DNA of 64,000 bases from Chitinophagaceae bacterium (GTDB taxonomy: Bacteria; Bacteroidota; Bacteroidia; Chitinophagales; Chitinophagaceae), in contig JAEUVD010000028.1 of the NCBI GenBank assembly GCA_016787065.1, positions 92,993 through 156,992 on the forward strand, written 5' to 3'. Positions 17,790 through 27,960 of this stretch are shown here, piece after piece (within the stretch, counting starts at the first letter, position 1; each line of letters begins with the position of its first letter). The position numbers and the translations under genes were made by a program. Below the pieces are notes generated by a model. It saw only the letters and a list, made by a program, of their open reading frames with translations, ran no database searches and was not told the DNA's origin.

Positions 17790-19649
17790 TTATATATCAA
17801 AATATAATGTAAACGTACTGCCTTTGTTTTCCTCACTATCTATTTCCCAATTGACTTTTAATTTATCCGCTAAATCTTTTACGATACTTATTCCTAATCC
17901 ACTTCCCTTTTCATGTGAGGTACCCATGCTAATATTCATTTTACCTTCTAGTAAATTTTTCAATTCGATGGCGTTCATACCCACACCTTCATCTCTTATT
18001 TGACATAATAGACTATGGTTATTTAGCCTAGAGGAGATATAAATGGTTTGTCCTGGATGACTAAATTTGATAGCATTGGTCAATATATTTCTAAAAATAA
18101 TAGCCAACATTTCAGCGTTGCTGATTATATTATTTGCATCTTCTTTTATATCTATGTTAAATTGAATTTGTTTAAGTTGTGCTTGGGATTTTAAAGAAAT
18201 ACATACATCATCTATCAAATCATCTAATATAATATTACGTTTTGTTACCTCCTCATTGTGTAACTGCGAAGAAGCCCAAGTCAATAAATTATCTAGTAGT
18301 CCAATAGAATCTTGCAACGCTTTTGTAGTTTCATTTTTTAAAGTCAAACTGCTCTCCTGTTTGTTATCGGGTTGAGAAGTTTTATCTAAATATGCGGATA
18401 GTGATACTAATGGATTTCGCAAATCATGCCCGATTACTCTAAATAGCTTATCTTTTGTATGATTTAACTTTTCAAGCTCAACATTTTGTTTTTCAATTTC
18501 CAATTTTTGCGTATTCAACAACGCACTCTTTTTTCGAGAACGATAATAAAAATACAAAATACTTAAGGCTAACAAACCAGTGAAAAAAGCGATCAAACTA
18601 GATCGCTTACTTTTTTCTTTTTGAGTGGTTAGTAATTTTTCTTTGGCATCTTCAAAGTAATTTCGTTCCAACTGGTTTAATTGATTTTGATTATCTCTGC
18701 TGTTGATACTATCATTTAAAGCGTGATACTGTTTAAGATATTTAAGTTCTAATGCTTTATCACCTGACCGCTCGTAAAGACCTGCCAAATTCTTGTAATT
18801 TTCAATTAGTAAAAACTCAATCCCAATAGCTTTGCAGATAGAAATACTACTATCAAAATTAAATTGAGCCTTTGAATACTCTTTCATTTCTGAATACGTA
18901 CTTCCTAAATTATTTCGAACAACCGCCTCATTATAAGGATCATTCATAACCTGTTGATCGGAAAGCGTACGGTTGAAAATATCAATAGCTTGATTGTATT
19001 TTTTCTGCTTTTTATAAATCAACCCTATGTTTGATTCAGCAGCGTCCTTAAAATACTCACTATCTGGTATTTTGGGAGCAATGTCAATAATTTTATTTAA
19101 ATAGAATATGGAAGAATCATATAAACCTTCTTGCATAAAGGCATCGCCCATCGTACTGTAGACTATGCATAATTGAAAATTCGGTTTTTTTTCATCAATA
19201 TATTTACACGCTTTACTTATATATTCCTTTGCTTTCGTAACATTATTTAATTTCAAATACAGCAAGGTTAAGTCGCTATAGGTTTTTACAATTTGTTTGG
19301 TATTATTATTTTTAATGAATATTTTTTCGGCTTCTAAAAAACATTCCATTGCTTTTTGAGAGTTGCCCATCGTTGTATATGTTTCTCCTAAATCTAAATT
19401 TCGTCCCCCAACAAAACCTGTAGTGTTATACTTGGCTCCTATTCGTTTGGCTTCATCCAAATACTTAATGGTAAGTAAATTATTACTTTCACGAAAAAAA
19501 TAAGCCACATCGGTTAATAATTCAGAACGTATGCTATCTTCTTGTGGATGGATATGTAGTTTTTTAAATAGAGTATCAACCGAATTATTTTGTGACAGAA
19601 CACTAATAAACAACATGCAACAAATAATGGTTAAGTAGTAACACTTCAT
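17790..19649 (-). CDS. TPR-containing sensor histidine kinase (HisKA type)
   Basis: A 619-residue kinase with a signal peptide (YYLTIICCMLFISVLSQ), tetratricopeptide repeats over residues about 60-310, a membrane helix near residue 350 (LIAFFTGLLALSILYFYY), a short coiled coil, a HisKA domain with GHDLRNPLVSLSAYL (phospho-acceptor His408) and an HATPase with DEGVGMNA and GSGLGISIVKDL. The TPRs should be periplasmic. The usual partner of LytTR regulators is a LytS-type kinase, so the neighbouring LytTR gene with this HisKA-class kinase is a less usual pair, if they do work together. Confidence 0.9.
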   Translation of the reverse strand: MKCYYLTIICCMLFISVLSQNNSVDTLFKKLHIHPQEDSIRSELLTDVAYFFRESNNLLTIKYLDEAKRIGAKYNTTGFVGGRNLDLGETYTTMGNSQKAMECFLEAEKIFIKNNNTKQIVKTYSDLTLLYLKLNNVTKAKEYISKACKYIDEKKPNFQLCIVYSTMGDAFMQEGLYDSSIFYLNKIIDIAPKIPDSEYFKDAAESNIGLIYKKQKKYNQAIDIFNRTLSDQQVMNDPYNEAVVRNNLGSTYSEMKEYSKAQFNFDSSISICKAIGIEFLLIENYKNLAGLYERSGDKALELKYLKQYHALNDSINSRDNQNQLNQLERNYFEDAKEKLLTTQKEKSKRSSLIAFFTGLLALSILYFYYRSRKKSALLNTQKLEIEKQNVELEKLNHTKDKLFRVIGHDLRNPLVSLSAYLDKTSQPDNKQESSLTLKNETTKALQDSIGLLDNLLTWASSQLHNEEVTKRNIILDDLIDDVCISLKSQAQLKQIQFNIDIKEDANNIISNAEMLAIIFRNILTNAIKFSHPGQTIYISSRLNNHSLLCQIRDEGVGMNAIELKNLLEGKMNISMGTSHEKGSGLGISIVKDLADKLKVNWEIDSEENKGSTFTLYFDI

Positions 19650-19796
19650 TAGGTATTGGGTTAGAATTTGCTCTAATATACTATACTAATCCTATTGAAT
19701 GCTATTCATTTAAATCAGAAGATATTCAATAACCTATCTATTGGAGTTGAACAAATCGGAATAATCAGTTGGAGTTAAAAATGTATTGGAATTTGA

Positions 19797-20345
19797 CTAG
19801 GGTGTTACCATTCTAGTTCCATTCACGATTTTCGGATCTTATACAAAATAATCGAATGCATCCACACTACCATCACCATTCAAATCGAAAGGGAGATAAC
19901 CTGAAACACTAGCTATGATATCCGTATCTTGAAGTAGGTAATCGAAGACATCGATCGCGCCATCTTGATTGATGTCACCGGAGTAAATAGCCCACACGCC
20001 GGGTTCTACATCTTTTTGATTGGAACCGAAGGCCTGGTTTGCCGACGTAGAAAAATCATAGTTTGCATTTGGCAAGATGGTTATGGGTAAAGAAGATCAG
20101 GTTTCGGTTGAGTTTCTGTGTTTAAGTATGATATAATAATTATTTCCATGGGCAGTACCCGGGAAAGAGCAAGTGATCAAACCATTGGTGTGTAGGATAC
20201 CTGTATAACTATGTTCTAAAACATAGGGCGTAGCTCCACGGTTAAAGAGTCTGCATACGTTGTAGAACCCTGATTATTTAAAGCATCAATCACTGATGAG
20301 CCATCGTTATTATATCCTTACAAAGAATGAATTTTGCGAAGTGTC
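19797..20345 (-). pseudogene. Remnant of the giant-protein C-terminal module
   Basis: Read on the minus strand, the full module can be traced: GYNNDGSSVIDALNNQG, ADSLTVEL, then a frameshift, ILHTNGLITCSFPG, NYYIILKHRNSTET with the expected Trp turned to TGA, YDFSTSANQAFGSNQKDVE, both calcium loops, then DYFV with a TAA stop, and finally DPKIVNG...VTP and a TAG at 19797-19799 exactly where the intact modules end. At least two nonsense codons and frameshifts are present, so it cannot make the module. The only open frame left would encode 78 residues. Open but unrecognised coding-like sequence continues upstream to about 20530, so a larger gene once stood here. Confidence 0.8.
19918..20068 (-). 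repeat. DNA repeat copy B shared with 10702-10853
   Basis: This is the pseudogene copy of the 150-base block, with roughly five to seven differences by eye from copy A. It suggests recent duplication or gene conversion between the live gene and the relic. Confidence 0.7.
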
Positions 20346-20606
20346 GAAAACAGGAGCATATCCGACAACAGGTATGCATACTGAAGCAACATTGAAAATT
20401 GCTCTAGGTAAATCTACTTGCCAGGAAATTCTATCTTCTTAAAGAGTATCATTCCTGGGCATTCAGCACGAAATGAATTTGGTTCCAGATACGTTTGCCA
20501 ATTGTTTCGTTGGCTTAACGCATAATTTAATGTGGTGATGAGCAAATAAGAATATGGTAAATGAAAGAAACCATATTTTTATGTTTCCTTATCATAGACA
20601 AATGAA

Positions 20607-23600
20607 TTATTGGATAACGGTAATGTTAAAGGTTACACCTGCAGGCAACGTGATGCTGGCACCTGTTGTGTTTCGTATATTAATTTCTACCGTTCCGGCT
20701 ACCGAAATACGAGCATAAGCAATAACCAACCCAGCAGGTAATGTGCCTGTTGGCGAAACCAAAACACTGGCGCCTACCTGAGCGTTCGTAAGAGAAGAAG
20801 TAACCTGAACCGTTGTATTAGCTGCAATACTTGCAGATGCTCCTGTTGTTGGAGATGACTTCATCACGGCAGCAAGTACTGTACCGTTAGTTCCTAATTT
20901 AATACTTCCGTTAACATCTAAGGTAGCTGCTGGAGCTGCTGTAGCCGTTCCAATACCCACATTTCCTCCATTTGGATTTATGACCATTGGATCTGCACTC
21001 GTACTATTATATCCAGATTGCATCCAACCTATGTAAGGACTATTCGACATTTTTCCCATATCAATACCTTCGCTAGGTCCGTTTGCTACTCTAAATAATC
21101 CATTGGATGTATTTCCCGGAATAGCGGGTGATGTACCATTACCTTGAACTGTTAATTTAGCAGGTGCGGTGTTTGTGCCAATTCCCACCGTTCCGTCATT
21201 ACGAACTACCATCACATTGCTTCTAGCGTTAGTACCCGTACCGTTACCAACGATAAATAAAGGGGTTGTTGGCTGAATACTTGTTTCGGGTGCAGTTAAA
21301 ATAGTATCATTATATCGACCTATTACTAAGGACGAATAACCATGCGACTTGTTATACTCACCTAGGGTAGTTGATTTATCGCCTGTGGATCGATTGCCGG
21401 AACCCATGGCAGTGGAATGGATACCGATGGTTTGATTATCACCTCCTAAAGCAGTTGAATAATCACCAAAAGCAACACTTCCCGTTCCAATACACGATGA
21501 ACCAAATCCCATTGCTCCTGTTTGATAGCCCATGGCAGTTGAACCTTCACCTAGGGCATTCGAATAATAGCCTGAAGCGAACGAAGTATTTCCTGAAGCT
21601 ACACAACCTTTACCCATAGCTGTGCTAGTGGTTCCAGTAGCCCAAGTTCTTGAACCCATGGCAGTTGAATTTGCGCCAGAAGCAACGCTTGAGTCGCCCA
21701 TGGCTGCTGATGTTTGTCCGCTGGCGGTAGATTTGAAACCTAAAGCTATGGTGGCATAACCGTTCGCTTTTGTTTGATCTCCCATTGCAACAGACCTATT
21801 ACCGGATGCTATTGTATTAAAACCCATTGCTACAGAAGTTACACCTGATGCGGTCGTTCCGTAACCCATTGATGATGCACCCACTCCGGAGGCTGTTGTG
21901 AGCCATCCTGTTGCGATTGACATATCGCCGGATGCTGTCGTTTGGTAACCCATTGATGTTGCAGCTGGTCCGGAGGCTGTTGAGTACCATCCCATGGCGG
22001 TTGAAATACTGCCAGATGCGTTTGTCCACTCACCCATAGATATGGATCTTTCCCCTGAAGCAGTAGTAATAAAACCCAGCGCAGTTGATTGATTACCAGA
22101 TGCGGTTGTTTCGTATCCCATTGCGGTGGAATTGGAACTCTTTGCCTTGGTGTTATAACCAGTTGCGAACGAATTATTACCTATACTGTCATTATCCCAA
22201 TGATTACCACTTACATGACCTGCTCTAAACGCTGCCTTTTTAGGATTAAAAAACATACGTGTTCCTGATCCTGAAATGCCAACATTATCACCTGAACCAA
22301 TTGTTCCAGTGGATAATATATCGCTTGATACATGTAATTTCGAATTGGGGGTGGTGGTGCCTATGCCAACATTGCCATTGCTTAATAAAACTGTCATTGC
22401 ATTTTGGCGTGAAGTGTTGCTTGTACCTATACCTATTTCAAAAATACTATTGTTAGAAGTAGTATCGTTAAATTGACCTATAGCTAAGAGGTTATTATTA
22501 TTAGCAATGGTTTGTGTACCCATTGTTACTGAAACGGCCGCTCTTGCTTTGGTTTCGTTACCCATTGCGGTTGAATACTGGCCACTTGCAGTAGTAATAT
22601 TACCCATAGCTATTGATTCATCGCCACTTGCAGTAGTAACATAACCCATTGCGGTTGAATACTGGCCACTTGCAGTAGTAGCATAACCCATTGCGGTTGA
22701 ATACTGGCCACTTGCAGTAGTAAAATAACCCATTGCTGTTGATTCATCGCCACTTGCTTTAGTAACCCCACCAATTGCTGTTGAAAAAAGGCCACTTGCA
22801 GAATTACCAAAACCCATAGCAGTTGAATACTGGCCATTTGCTTTGGTATCCTTACCACTGGCAAAACTATATGCTCCTATACTATCATTATTCCAATTAT
22901 CACCGGTAACATGACCTGCTCTAAACGCTGCTTTTTTAGGATTAAAAAACATACGTGTACCTGCTCCCGAAATGCCAACATTATCTCCTGAACTAAATGT
23001 GCCTGTAGATAAAATATCACCAGCTACATGCAATTTATTACTTGGTGCTGTTGTACCTATTCCAATATTACCACCGTTATTAAATAGATTACTTGAATTA
23101 ACAACCCATGATGATCCATTCCAGTAAGGTGTATTGCCGGCTAATGAACCATTAGGTAATGTTCCTGCAGGACCAGCAATTCCTTGTGCACCAACATCAC
23201 CAGCTATCCCAATATTCCATGAAGCAAATGTTCCTGCGCCAATAATACGATCAACATTCACCACTAATGAAGTGGCTGCATACGATGTTACAACTCCTTC
23301 CATATAATTACTTGAAGAGTTTGCAATACGAACTCTCATATTAGGTAAATAAGCCAAACCACTTTGCGTAGTAAATGTTTTACTTCCTAAACCAATTAAA
23401 ACGGTCGAGCTAGACGTGGCTGTATAACCAGCTCCAGCTGCACCGGAAGCGCCAGTAGCACCTGTTGGCCCTGTTGCACCTGTCAATCCTTGAATACCTT
23501 GAATACCCTGAATACCTTGTATACCTTGTGCGCCCGTTGCACCTGTAGCACCTGTAGCACCAGCAATTCCTTGTGCACCAACATCACCAGCTATCCCAAT

Positions 23601-24611
23601 ATTCCATGAAGCAAATGTTCCTGCACCAATAATACGATCAACATTCACCACTAATGAAGTGGTTGCATACGATGTTACAACTCCTTCCATATAATTACTT
23701 GAAGAGTTTGCAATACGAACTCTCATATTAGGTAAATAAGCCAAACCACTTTGCGTAGTAAATGTTTTACTTCCCAAACCAATTAAAACGGACGAGCTAG
23801 AAGTGGCTGTATAACCAGCTCCTGCTGCACCGGTAGCGCCCGTAGCACCTGTTGGCCCTGTTGCACCTGTTAATCCTTGAATACCTTGTATGCCTTGAAT
23901 ACCTTGTGCACCCGTTGCACCCGTTGCACCTGTAGCACCAGCAACGCCTTGTGCACCAACATCACCAGCTATCCCAATATTCCATGAAGCAAATGTTCCT
24001 GCACCAACAATTCGATCAACATTCACTACTAAGGAAGTAGTTGCATAGGAGGTTACAACGCCTTCCATATAATTACTGGAGGAATTTGCAATGCGCACGC
24101 GCATATTAGGTAAGTAAGCCAAACCACTTTGTGTAGTAAATGTTTTACTTCCTAAACCAATTAATACGGAGGAGCTAGAAGTGGCTGTATAACCAGCTCC
24201 CGCAACACCACCATTCGCAGCAAACAAAGCATAAGGAACACTTTTAAATTGTTCCGTACCCATGTTGGTATACGCAGTGCCTCCATTCGGATCCATTTCT
24301 GTTTGAATAAATTTGGCTCCAGTACCCCAGTTGATGCTTGCAAAGGTTCCAGAAACTACGGTGCCTTGTCCTATACTTAAGGTAAACAAACCATAAGCAT
24401 TTGTTGTTACGGCATGCGTTTCTTGGTACAAAATCGTTCCTGCTGACGTAAGGTTTCGAATACTCATTCGAATGGAAATAGCTTGATTGGCCAATGTATT
24501 TCCAGCATTGTTTCGGGCTACCGCCTGATACGGAATAGCTTGTGGCGCTTGAGCAAATACGTGGCTCATGGATACTAACAGCATTAGTATGAATAGGATT
24601 CTTTTGTTCAT
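20607..24611 (-). CDS. Large secreted protein with collagen-like Gly-X-Y repeats and YadA-like head repeats
   Basis: A 1334-residue protein with a clear signal peptide when started at ATG 24611 ([20 protein letters not shown]); the ATG 16 codons upstream would spoil it. After an N-terminal domain common in Bacteroidota fibre proteins ([20 protein letters not shown]) come three near-identical units, each about 85 residues ([18 protein letters not shown] ... GIAGDV) separated by collagen-like tracts ([19 protein letters not shown]). Two blocks of YadA/trimeric-adhesin head repeats follow ([14 protein letters not shown] type, bases about 22870-22490 and 22150-21300), each preceded by a NVGIGTTxP..KLHV segment. 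No YadA membrane anchor, IYPNP tail or dockerin-like tail is visible at the C-terminus. It is probably a trimeric surface fibre. Confidence 0.88.
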   Translation of the reverse strand: MNKRILFILMLLVSMSHVFAQAPQAIPYQAVARNNAGNTLANQAISIRMSIRNLTSAGTILYQETHAVTTNAYGLFTLSIGQGTVVSGTFASINWGTGAKFIQTEMDPNGGTAYTNMGTEQFKSVPYALFAANGGVAGAGYTATSSSSVLIGLGSKTFTTQSGLAYLPNMRVRIANSSSNYMEGVVTSYATTSLVVNVDRIVGAGTFASWNIGIAGDVGAQGVAGATGATGATGAQGIQGIQGIQGLTGATGPTGATGATGAAGAGYTATSSSSVLIGLGSKTFTTQSGLAYLPNMRVRIANSSSNYMEGVVTSYATTSLVVNVDRIIGAGTFASWNIGIAGDVGAQGIAGATGATGATGAQGIQGIQGIQGIQGLTGATGPTGATGASGAAGAGYTATSSSTVLIGLGSKTFTTQSGLAYLPNMRVRIANSSSNYMEGVVTSYAATSLVVNVDRIIGAGTFASWNIGIAGDVGAQGIAGPAGTLPNGSLAGNTPYWNGSSWVVNSSNLFNNGGNIGIGTTAPSNKLHVAGDILSTGTFSSGDNVGISGAGTRMFFNPKKAAFRAGHVTGDNWNNDSIGAYSFASGKDTKANGQYSTAMGFGNSASGLFSTAIGGVTKASGDESTAMGYFTTASGQYSTAMGYATTASGQYSTAMGYVTTASGDESIAMGNITTASGQYSTAMGNETKARAAVSVTMGTQTIANNNNLLAIGQFNDTTSNNSIFEIGIGTSNTSRQNAMTVLLSNGNVGIGTTTPNSKLHVSSDILSTGTIGSGDNVGISGSGTRMFFNPKKAAFRAGHVSGNHWDNDSIGNNSFATGYNTKAKSSNSTAMGYETTASGNQSTALGFITTASGERSISMGEWTNASGSISTAMGWYSTASGPAATSMGYQTTASGDMSIATGWLTTASGVGASSMGYGTTASGVTSVAMGFNTIASGNRSVAMGDQTKANGYATIALGFKSTASGQTSAAMGDSSVASGANSTAMGSRTWATGTTSTAMGKGCVASGNTSFASGYYSNALGEGSTAMGYQTGAMGFGSSCIGTGSVAFGDYSTALGGDNQTIGIHSTAMGSGNRSTGDKSTTLGEYNKSHGYSSLVIGRYNDTILTAPETSIQPTTPLFIVGNGTGTNARSNVMVVRNDGTVGIGTNTAPAKLTVQGNGTSPAIPGNTSNGLFRVANGPSEGIDMGKMSNSPYIGWMQSGYNSTSADPMVINPNGGNVGIGTATAAPAATLDVNGSIKLGTNGTVLAAVMKSSPTTGASASIAANTTVQVTSSLTNAQVGASVLVSPTGTLPAGLVIAYARISVAGTVEINIRNTTGASITLPAGVTFNITVIQ
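23170..24193 (-). repeat. Three tandem DNA units encoding adhesin module plus collagen-like linker
   Basis: The units start near 24193, 23821 and 23440 on the minus strand and run about 370-380 bases each. Coding differences between them are few (for example Val/Ile after RI and Thr/Ala before TSLVV). The collagen tract differs by one GIQ triplet between units 1 and 2, the kind of change that slippage gives. The third unit ends without the long collagen tract. Confidence 0.85.
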
Positions 24612-24852
24612 GATGTTGACAGATTTAAAGAAGGGATTTGAATGGAATACTAAATTCATAGGTTGATTTGGTTAAGGAAGAAATGCTTTTATTACGAGTC
24701 AAAATTGATCTTAATGCACGAGCTGTGCAATCACCCTAAAGGGTGAAAATTCATTCTGGAAATAGTATTCGTTTAAACGGAATGGAATTAAAAGATCCGA
24801 CGACGGATATTGTATATTCAGAGAATCAATCTCCTTATTACTTGAAGTGAGC

Positions 24853-25500
24853 TTACTTAATATAGCCTTTAATGTATTGGGCTATGGCTTCCGATTTATT
24901 ATGAACCTGCAATACTTTATAGAGTTTTTTTACATGGGTGCGAATGGTTTCAACTGATAAAAACAATTCCTCACTAATGCTTTTATAGCTCATGCCTTGC
25001 GAAAGTTTTTCTAAAATTTCTTTTTGACGATCGCTTAGAATAGTGGCTTTACTTACACGACCTCCCATTAAATGATTCACGATTTCTCGTGCAATGGATG
25101 GCGATAAATAGGAACCTCCTGCTTGCACGACTTCTATAGCTTGCACAATTTCTCCTAGGCCTGCTTTCTTGGATACATAACAGCTCGCGCCGGAACAGAG
25201 GGCTCTTAAAATAATATGTTCTTCTTCGAAAATGGTTATGATGATTATCTCCATGTCTGGAAATCGACTACGAAGTTCTGGCAGTGCATCAATACCGGAT
25301 TGACCGGGCAGGCCAATATCTAATAGTAAAATGTTTGATTCGAAATGTATTTTGGACTCCACCTTTTGGTAAAAATCCTTCATAGAAGAAGCTTCAATTT
25401 CGACTTCCATGTTTTCTTGCATATTGATAAACAAGACCAAATTTTTTCTGATAACTGCGGTATCTTCAATGATACTTATCTTCAATTTTGCATTCTCCAT
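24853..25500 (-). CDS. NarL/FixJ-family response regulator
   Basis: A 215-residue receiver plus LuxR-type helix-turn-helix protein. The receiver shows IIEDTAVIRKN, phospho-acceptor Asp61 in ILLLDIGLPGQSG and a CYVSKKAG segment; the DNA-binding domain starts near residue 155 with ILSDRQKEILEKLSQGMSYKSIS. It starts 5 bases after the stop of the kinase at 25506, so the two are surely co-transcribed and translationally linked. Nearby genes on both sides encode giant surface proteins, which are possible but unproven targets. Confidence 0.95.
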   Translation of the reverse strand: MENAKLKISIIEDTAVIRKNLVLFINMQENMEVEIEASSMKDFYQKVESKIHFESNILLLDIGLPGQSGIDALPELRSRFPDMEIIIITIFEEEHIILRALCSGASCYVSKKAGLGEIVQAIEVVQAGGSYLSPSIAREIVNHLMGGRVSKATILSDRQKEILEKLSQGMSYKSISEELFLSVETIRTHVKKLYKVLQVHNKSEAIAQYIKGYIK

Positions 25501-25505
25501 GGCGC

Positions 25506-27692
25506 TTAAAATTCGAGTGTTACCTTATACCCATTATGCGTGTCAATAGTTAGTTTGCCTTGTATGGTTTTAGCCCGTTGCTCCATACTCGTCATTCCGA
25601 TACCATCCGTATTTTTTAAGGTTTGTGTAGTTCCATTATCTGCAATGATGAGCATGTTTTTTTGATTGGAACGGAAGATACGAATTTGAACAAAATTTGC
25701 GTTACTATGTTTAATAATATTAGCGATGGCTTCTTTGAAAATAAGATACACATTTTGTCGTACTTCCGGTGAAATATCCGCAAACGTTTCTTCCTCTTCT
25801 ATTATAAATTGATGCGAAATATTTTTTACATGTAATTGCTGCTCCGTATAGGCTTTCATACGAGCAAAAAGGTTTTCGAATTTATCTTTTCTACTGTCTA
25901 TCGTCCAGATAATATCTCTCATTTGCGACATCACTTCTCTACTTATTGAACTAATTTCTTCCAGGGTTTCCTTTTGCTGACCGGTAGCAGTTAAACTCAC
26001 CATTTCACTTTGCATGGCCAAGCCGGTAAGCATAGTACCTACATCGTCGTGTAAATCACTGGATAGTTGATTTCTAAATTCTTCTTTTTGTTTCCTCAAC
26101 ATCTGCACATTCTTCTGTTTCATTCTTTTCCGATAATTGATATAAAACAACACGCCCCCAATAATGGAAAAATCGAAAAGCAACCACATCATCTGTTGTT
26201 TTGCACGATCTCTGGTGCTCTTTAATTCCAACATGGCAATTCTGCTTTTCTGCTCCGCTGTTTTTAACTTTTCAGAAGTTTGCATGGCGGCTTCCATGCG
26301 TTGTTGATTATAAACAGTATCATTCAAATCAATTAATTTGGCTTGATAGTACGAGGCTGTTTTATAATCATTAGTAAATAAAGCCAATTGTGTATAATTC
26401 TTGTATATACTCTGTAGGTTCTTATAGTTATTGCCATCGGCGTTTAAAGAAACAGCCTCGTTCAGCATGCTTTGTAATTGCTTTATTTCATTTGGTTTTG
26501 GTTTTGTGTTATGGTATTTATGTTGATCTAAGGTAAGCGTAACGAGCTGAGGAATAACCCAGCTCACATTGTTATACTCATCGATCGTTTTAAAGAGTTG
26601 AATTGCTTGACTCATAAAATAGGTTGCCTTGTCAAACTGTTTCTTTTTCACATAGTATTGCGATACGTTAAAACTAGCCAATGCTTGAGAATGTACATCA
26701 TGTAAGCTCTTTGCTGTGTTTAGTCCTTTTTCAAGATAATAGATATTACTATCACTATTTAATTCGGCATAAACAACGCCTATATTTTGATAGAATACCG
26801 GCAAGTATTTATTAAACCCTGATGACAAGCTGAGTGAAACGCCTTGTTGATAATATTTAATTGCTTCTGTAAACTTATCGATATCATATTGGCTGTTGCC
26901 GATATATTTAAACGACGTTATAATACCACTCATGTCTTTTAGTTGCTGAAAAATTTCTAAACCCTTACGGTGTGATTCAATGGCGTTATCAAATTTGCCT
27001 TGATGAGCCAACGCATCTCCTGTATGCATAAAAGAAAGGGCTGTATATTTTTGAGCATTCCATTTTTTCGCTAATTGCTTAACCGTATCAAAGTAAACAA
27101 TGGATTCATCGTAGCGCGATTTTTTGTTCAGTAGTATTTGTCCTGCAAATAAATAAGCTTGCAGCAATTGCTCATGACTGTCTATTTGTTTTGCTAATTG
27201 AATACTACTATGTAATATGGAGAAAGCGGAATCAGACTTTTCTGTAAAATGAAACGCTTCTATGCATTGATACTCGATCTGGGCAATAGGAAATGCGGTC
27301 ATGGATTCCATTTCTTTTAGTTTACTAAGATGCCTTTTTAACTGCTTATGATCACTCAGCAATTCATCCATTCTGATTTGTGCAGTTAATGCAATACATA
27401 ACAAGTCTTTTCGTTGCGTCTGCTCGGCTGTTAACACAATCTGCTCTAAGAGGGTTTTACTCTCTTCCATCTTTCCTAAATGATTGTACAACTTAAGTAA
27501 AGCCCACTGGGTGTAAAATGTAGTTTCAGCTTTACTGTTTTTAGTAGCAAGTTTCTGTTGTAGTTCAACCATGTTTTTTTCCGCATGATTGTACATCGAG
27601 GGGAAGTCGACTAATTCAATTGGAATATCCTGAGCACGTAAAGGAAAGGAGGGTAGCAGGCAAACTATAAAAAGAAATATCCGAAGACTCAT
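25506..27692 (-). CDS. TPR-containing sensor histidine kinase (HisKA_3 type)
   Basis: A 728-residue kinase: signal peptide (SLRIFLFIVCLLPSFPLRAQ), tetratricopeptide repeats over about residues 50-480, coiled coil, membrane helix (MWLLFDFSIIGGVLFYI, near 500-520), HisKA_3 dimerisation domain with SDLHDDVGTMLTGL (His548) and a C-terminal HATPase with NVYLIFKEAIANIIKHS and IADNGT...GIGMTSM. Class and gene order (kinase then NarL-type regulator 5 bases away) match the standard HisKA_3/NarL pairing. A GCAAAGATA sequence, the complement of TATCTTTGC, lies upstream at 27718-27725 as a possible -7 box. Confidence 0.93.
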   Translation of the reverse strand: MSLRIFLFIVCLLPSFPLRAQDIPIELVDFPSMYNHAEKNMVELQQKLATKNSKAETTFYTQWALLKLYNHLGKMEESKTLLEQIVLTAEQTQRKDLLCIALTAQIRMDELLSDHKQLKRHLSKLKEMESMTAFPIAQIEYQCIEAFHFTEKSDSAFSILHSSIQLAKQIDSHEQLLQAYLFAGQILLNKKSRYDESIVYFDTVKQLAKKWNAQKYTALSFMHTGDALAHQGKFDNAIESHRKGLEIFQQLKDMSGIITSFKYIGNSQYDIDKFTEAIKYYQQGVSLSLSSGFNKYLPVFYQNIGVVYAELNSDSNIYYLEKGLNTAKSLHDVHSQALASFNVSQYYVKKKQFDKATYFMSQAIQLFKTIDEYNNVSWVIPQLVTLTLDQHKYHNTKPKPNEIKQLQSMLNEAVSLNADGNNYKNLQSIYKNYTQLALFTNDYKTASYYQAKLIDLNDTVYNQQRMEAAMQTSEKLKTAEQKSRIAMLELKSTRDRAKQQMMWLLFDFSIIGGVLFYINYRKRMKQKNVQMLRKQKEEFRNQLSSDLHDDVGTMLTGLAMQSEMVSLTATGQQKETLEEISSISREVMSQMRDIIWTIDSRKDKFENLFARMKAYTEQQLHVKNISHQFIIEEEETFADISPEVRQNVYLIFKEAIANIIKHSNANFVQIRIFRSNQKNMLIIADNGTTQTLKNTDGIGMTSMEQRAKTIQGKLTIDTHNGYKVTLEF

Positions 27693-27717
27693 GAGATATA
27701 CATCAACTGGGTTCGGG

Positions 27718-27725
27718 CAAAGATA
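27718..27725 (-). promoter_or_regulatory. Candidate -7 box for the kinase/regulator operon
   Basis: On the minus strand the bases are TATCTTTG, an exact TAnnTTTG match, about 26 bases before the ATG at 27692. No good TTG was found at the usual -33 spacing. Confidence 0.4.
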
Positions 27726-27960
27726 GCTAAACTAAAAGGTCGATGCACAGAAGGAATACAAGCCTAAACTAACGAGTCATGAATTGCTTAGGATTATTAC
27801 GATAAGCTACTTCTTTTCAGCATTCATTTTGCTGAATTCGTGTTATAGAAACGTACTTTCAGTCTTGGTTTCATCTTGAATTGCTAGTTGCAAAATGCGC
27901 TTACTGTTATATTGGCATTATGTGTTTCAATTAATCTTTATTGAAACTAGATATTGTGCT

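Noticed and set aside
21350..22870. Regular roughly 42-base repeats that could suggest a CRISPR array
   Set aside because: The repeats lie wholly in one long open frame and encode the YadA-type head repeat; there are no constant repeats with unique spacers and no cas genes.
24731..24746. TCACCC-TAAA-GGGTGA hairpin between the fibre gene and the response regulator
   Set aside because: The stem is only six pairs and no T-tract follows on either strand, so I do not call it a terminator.
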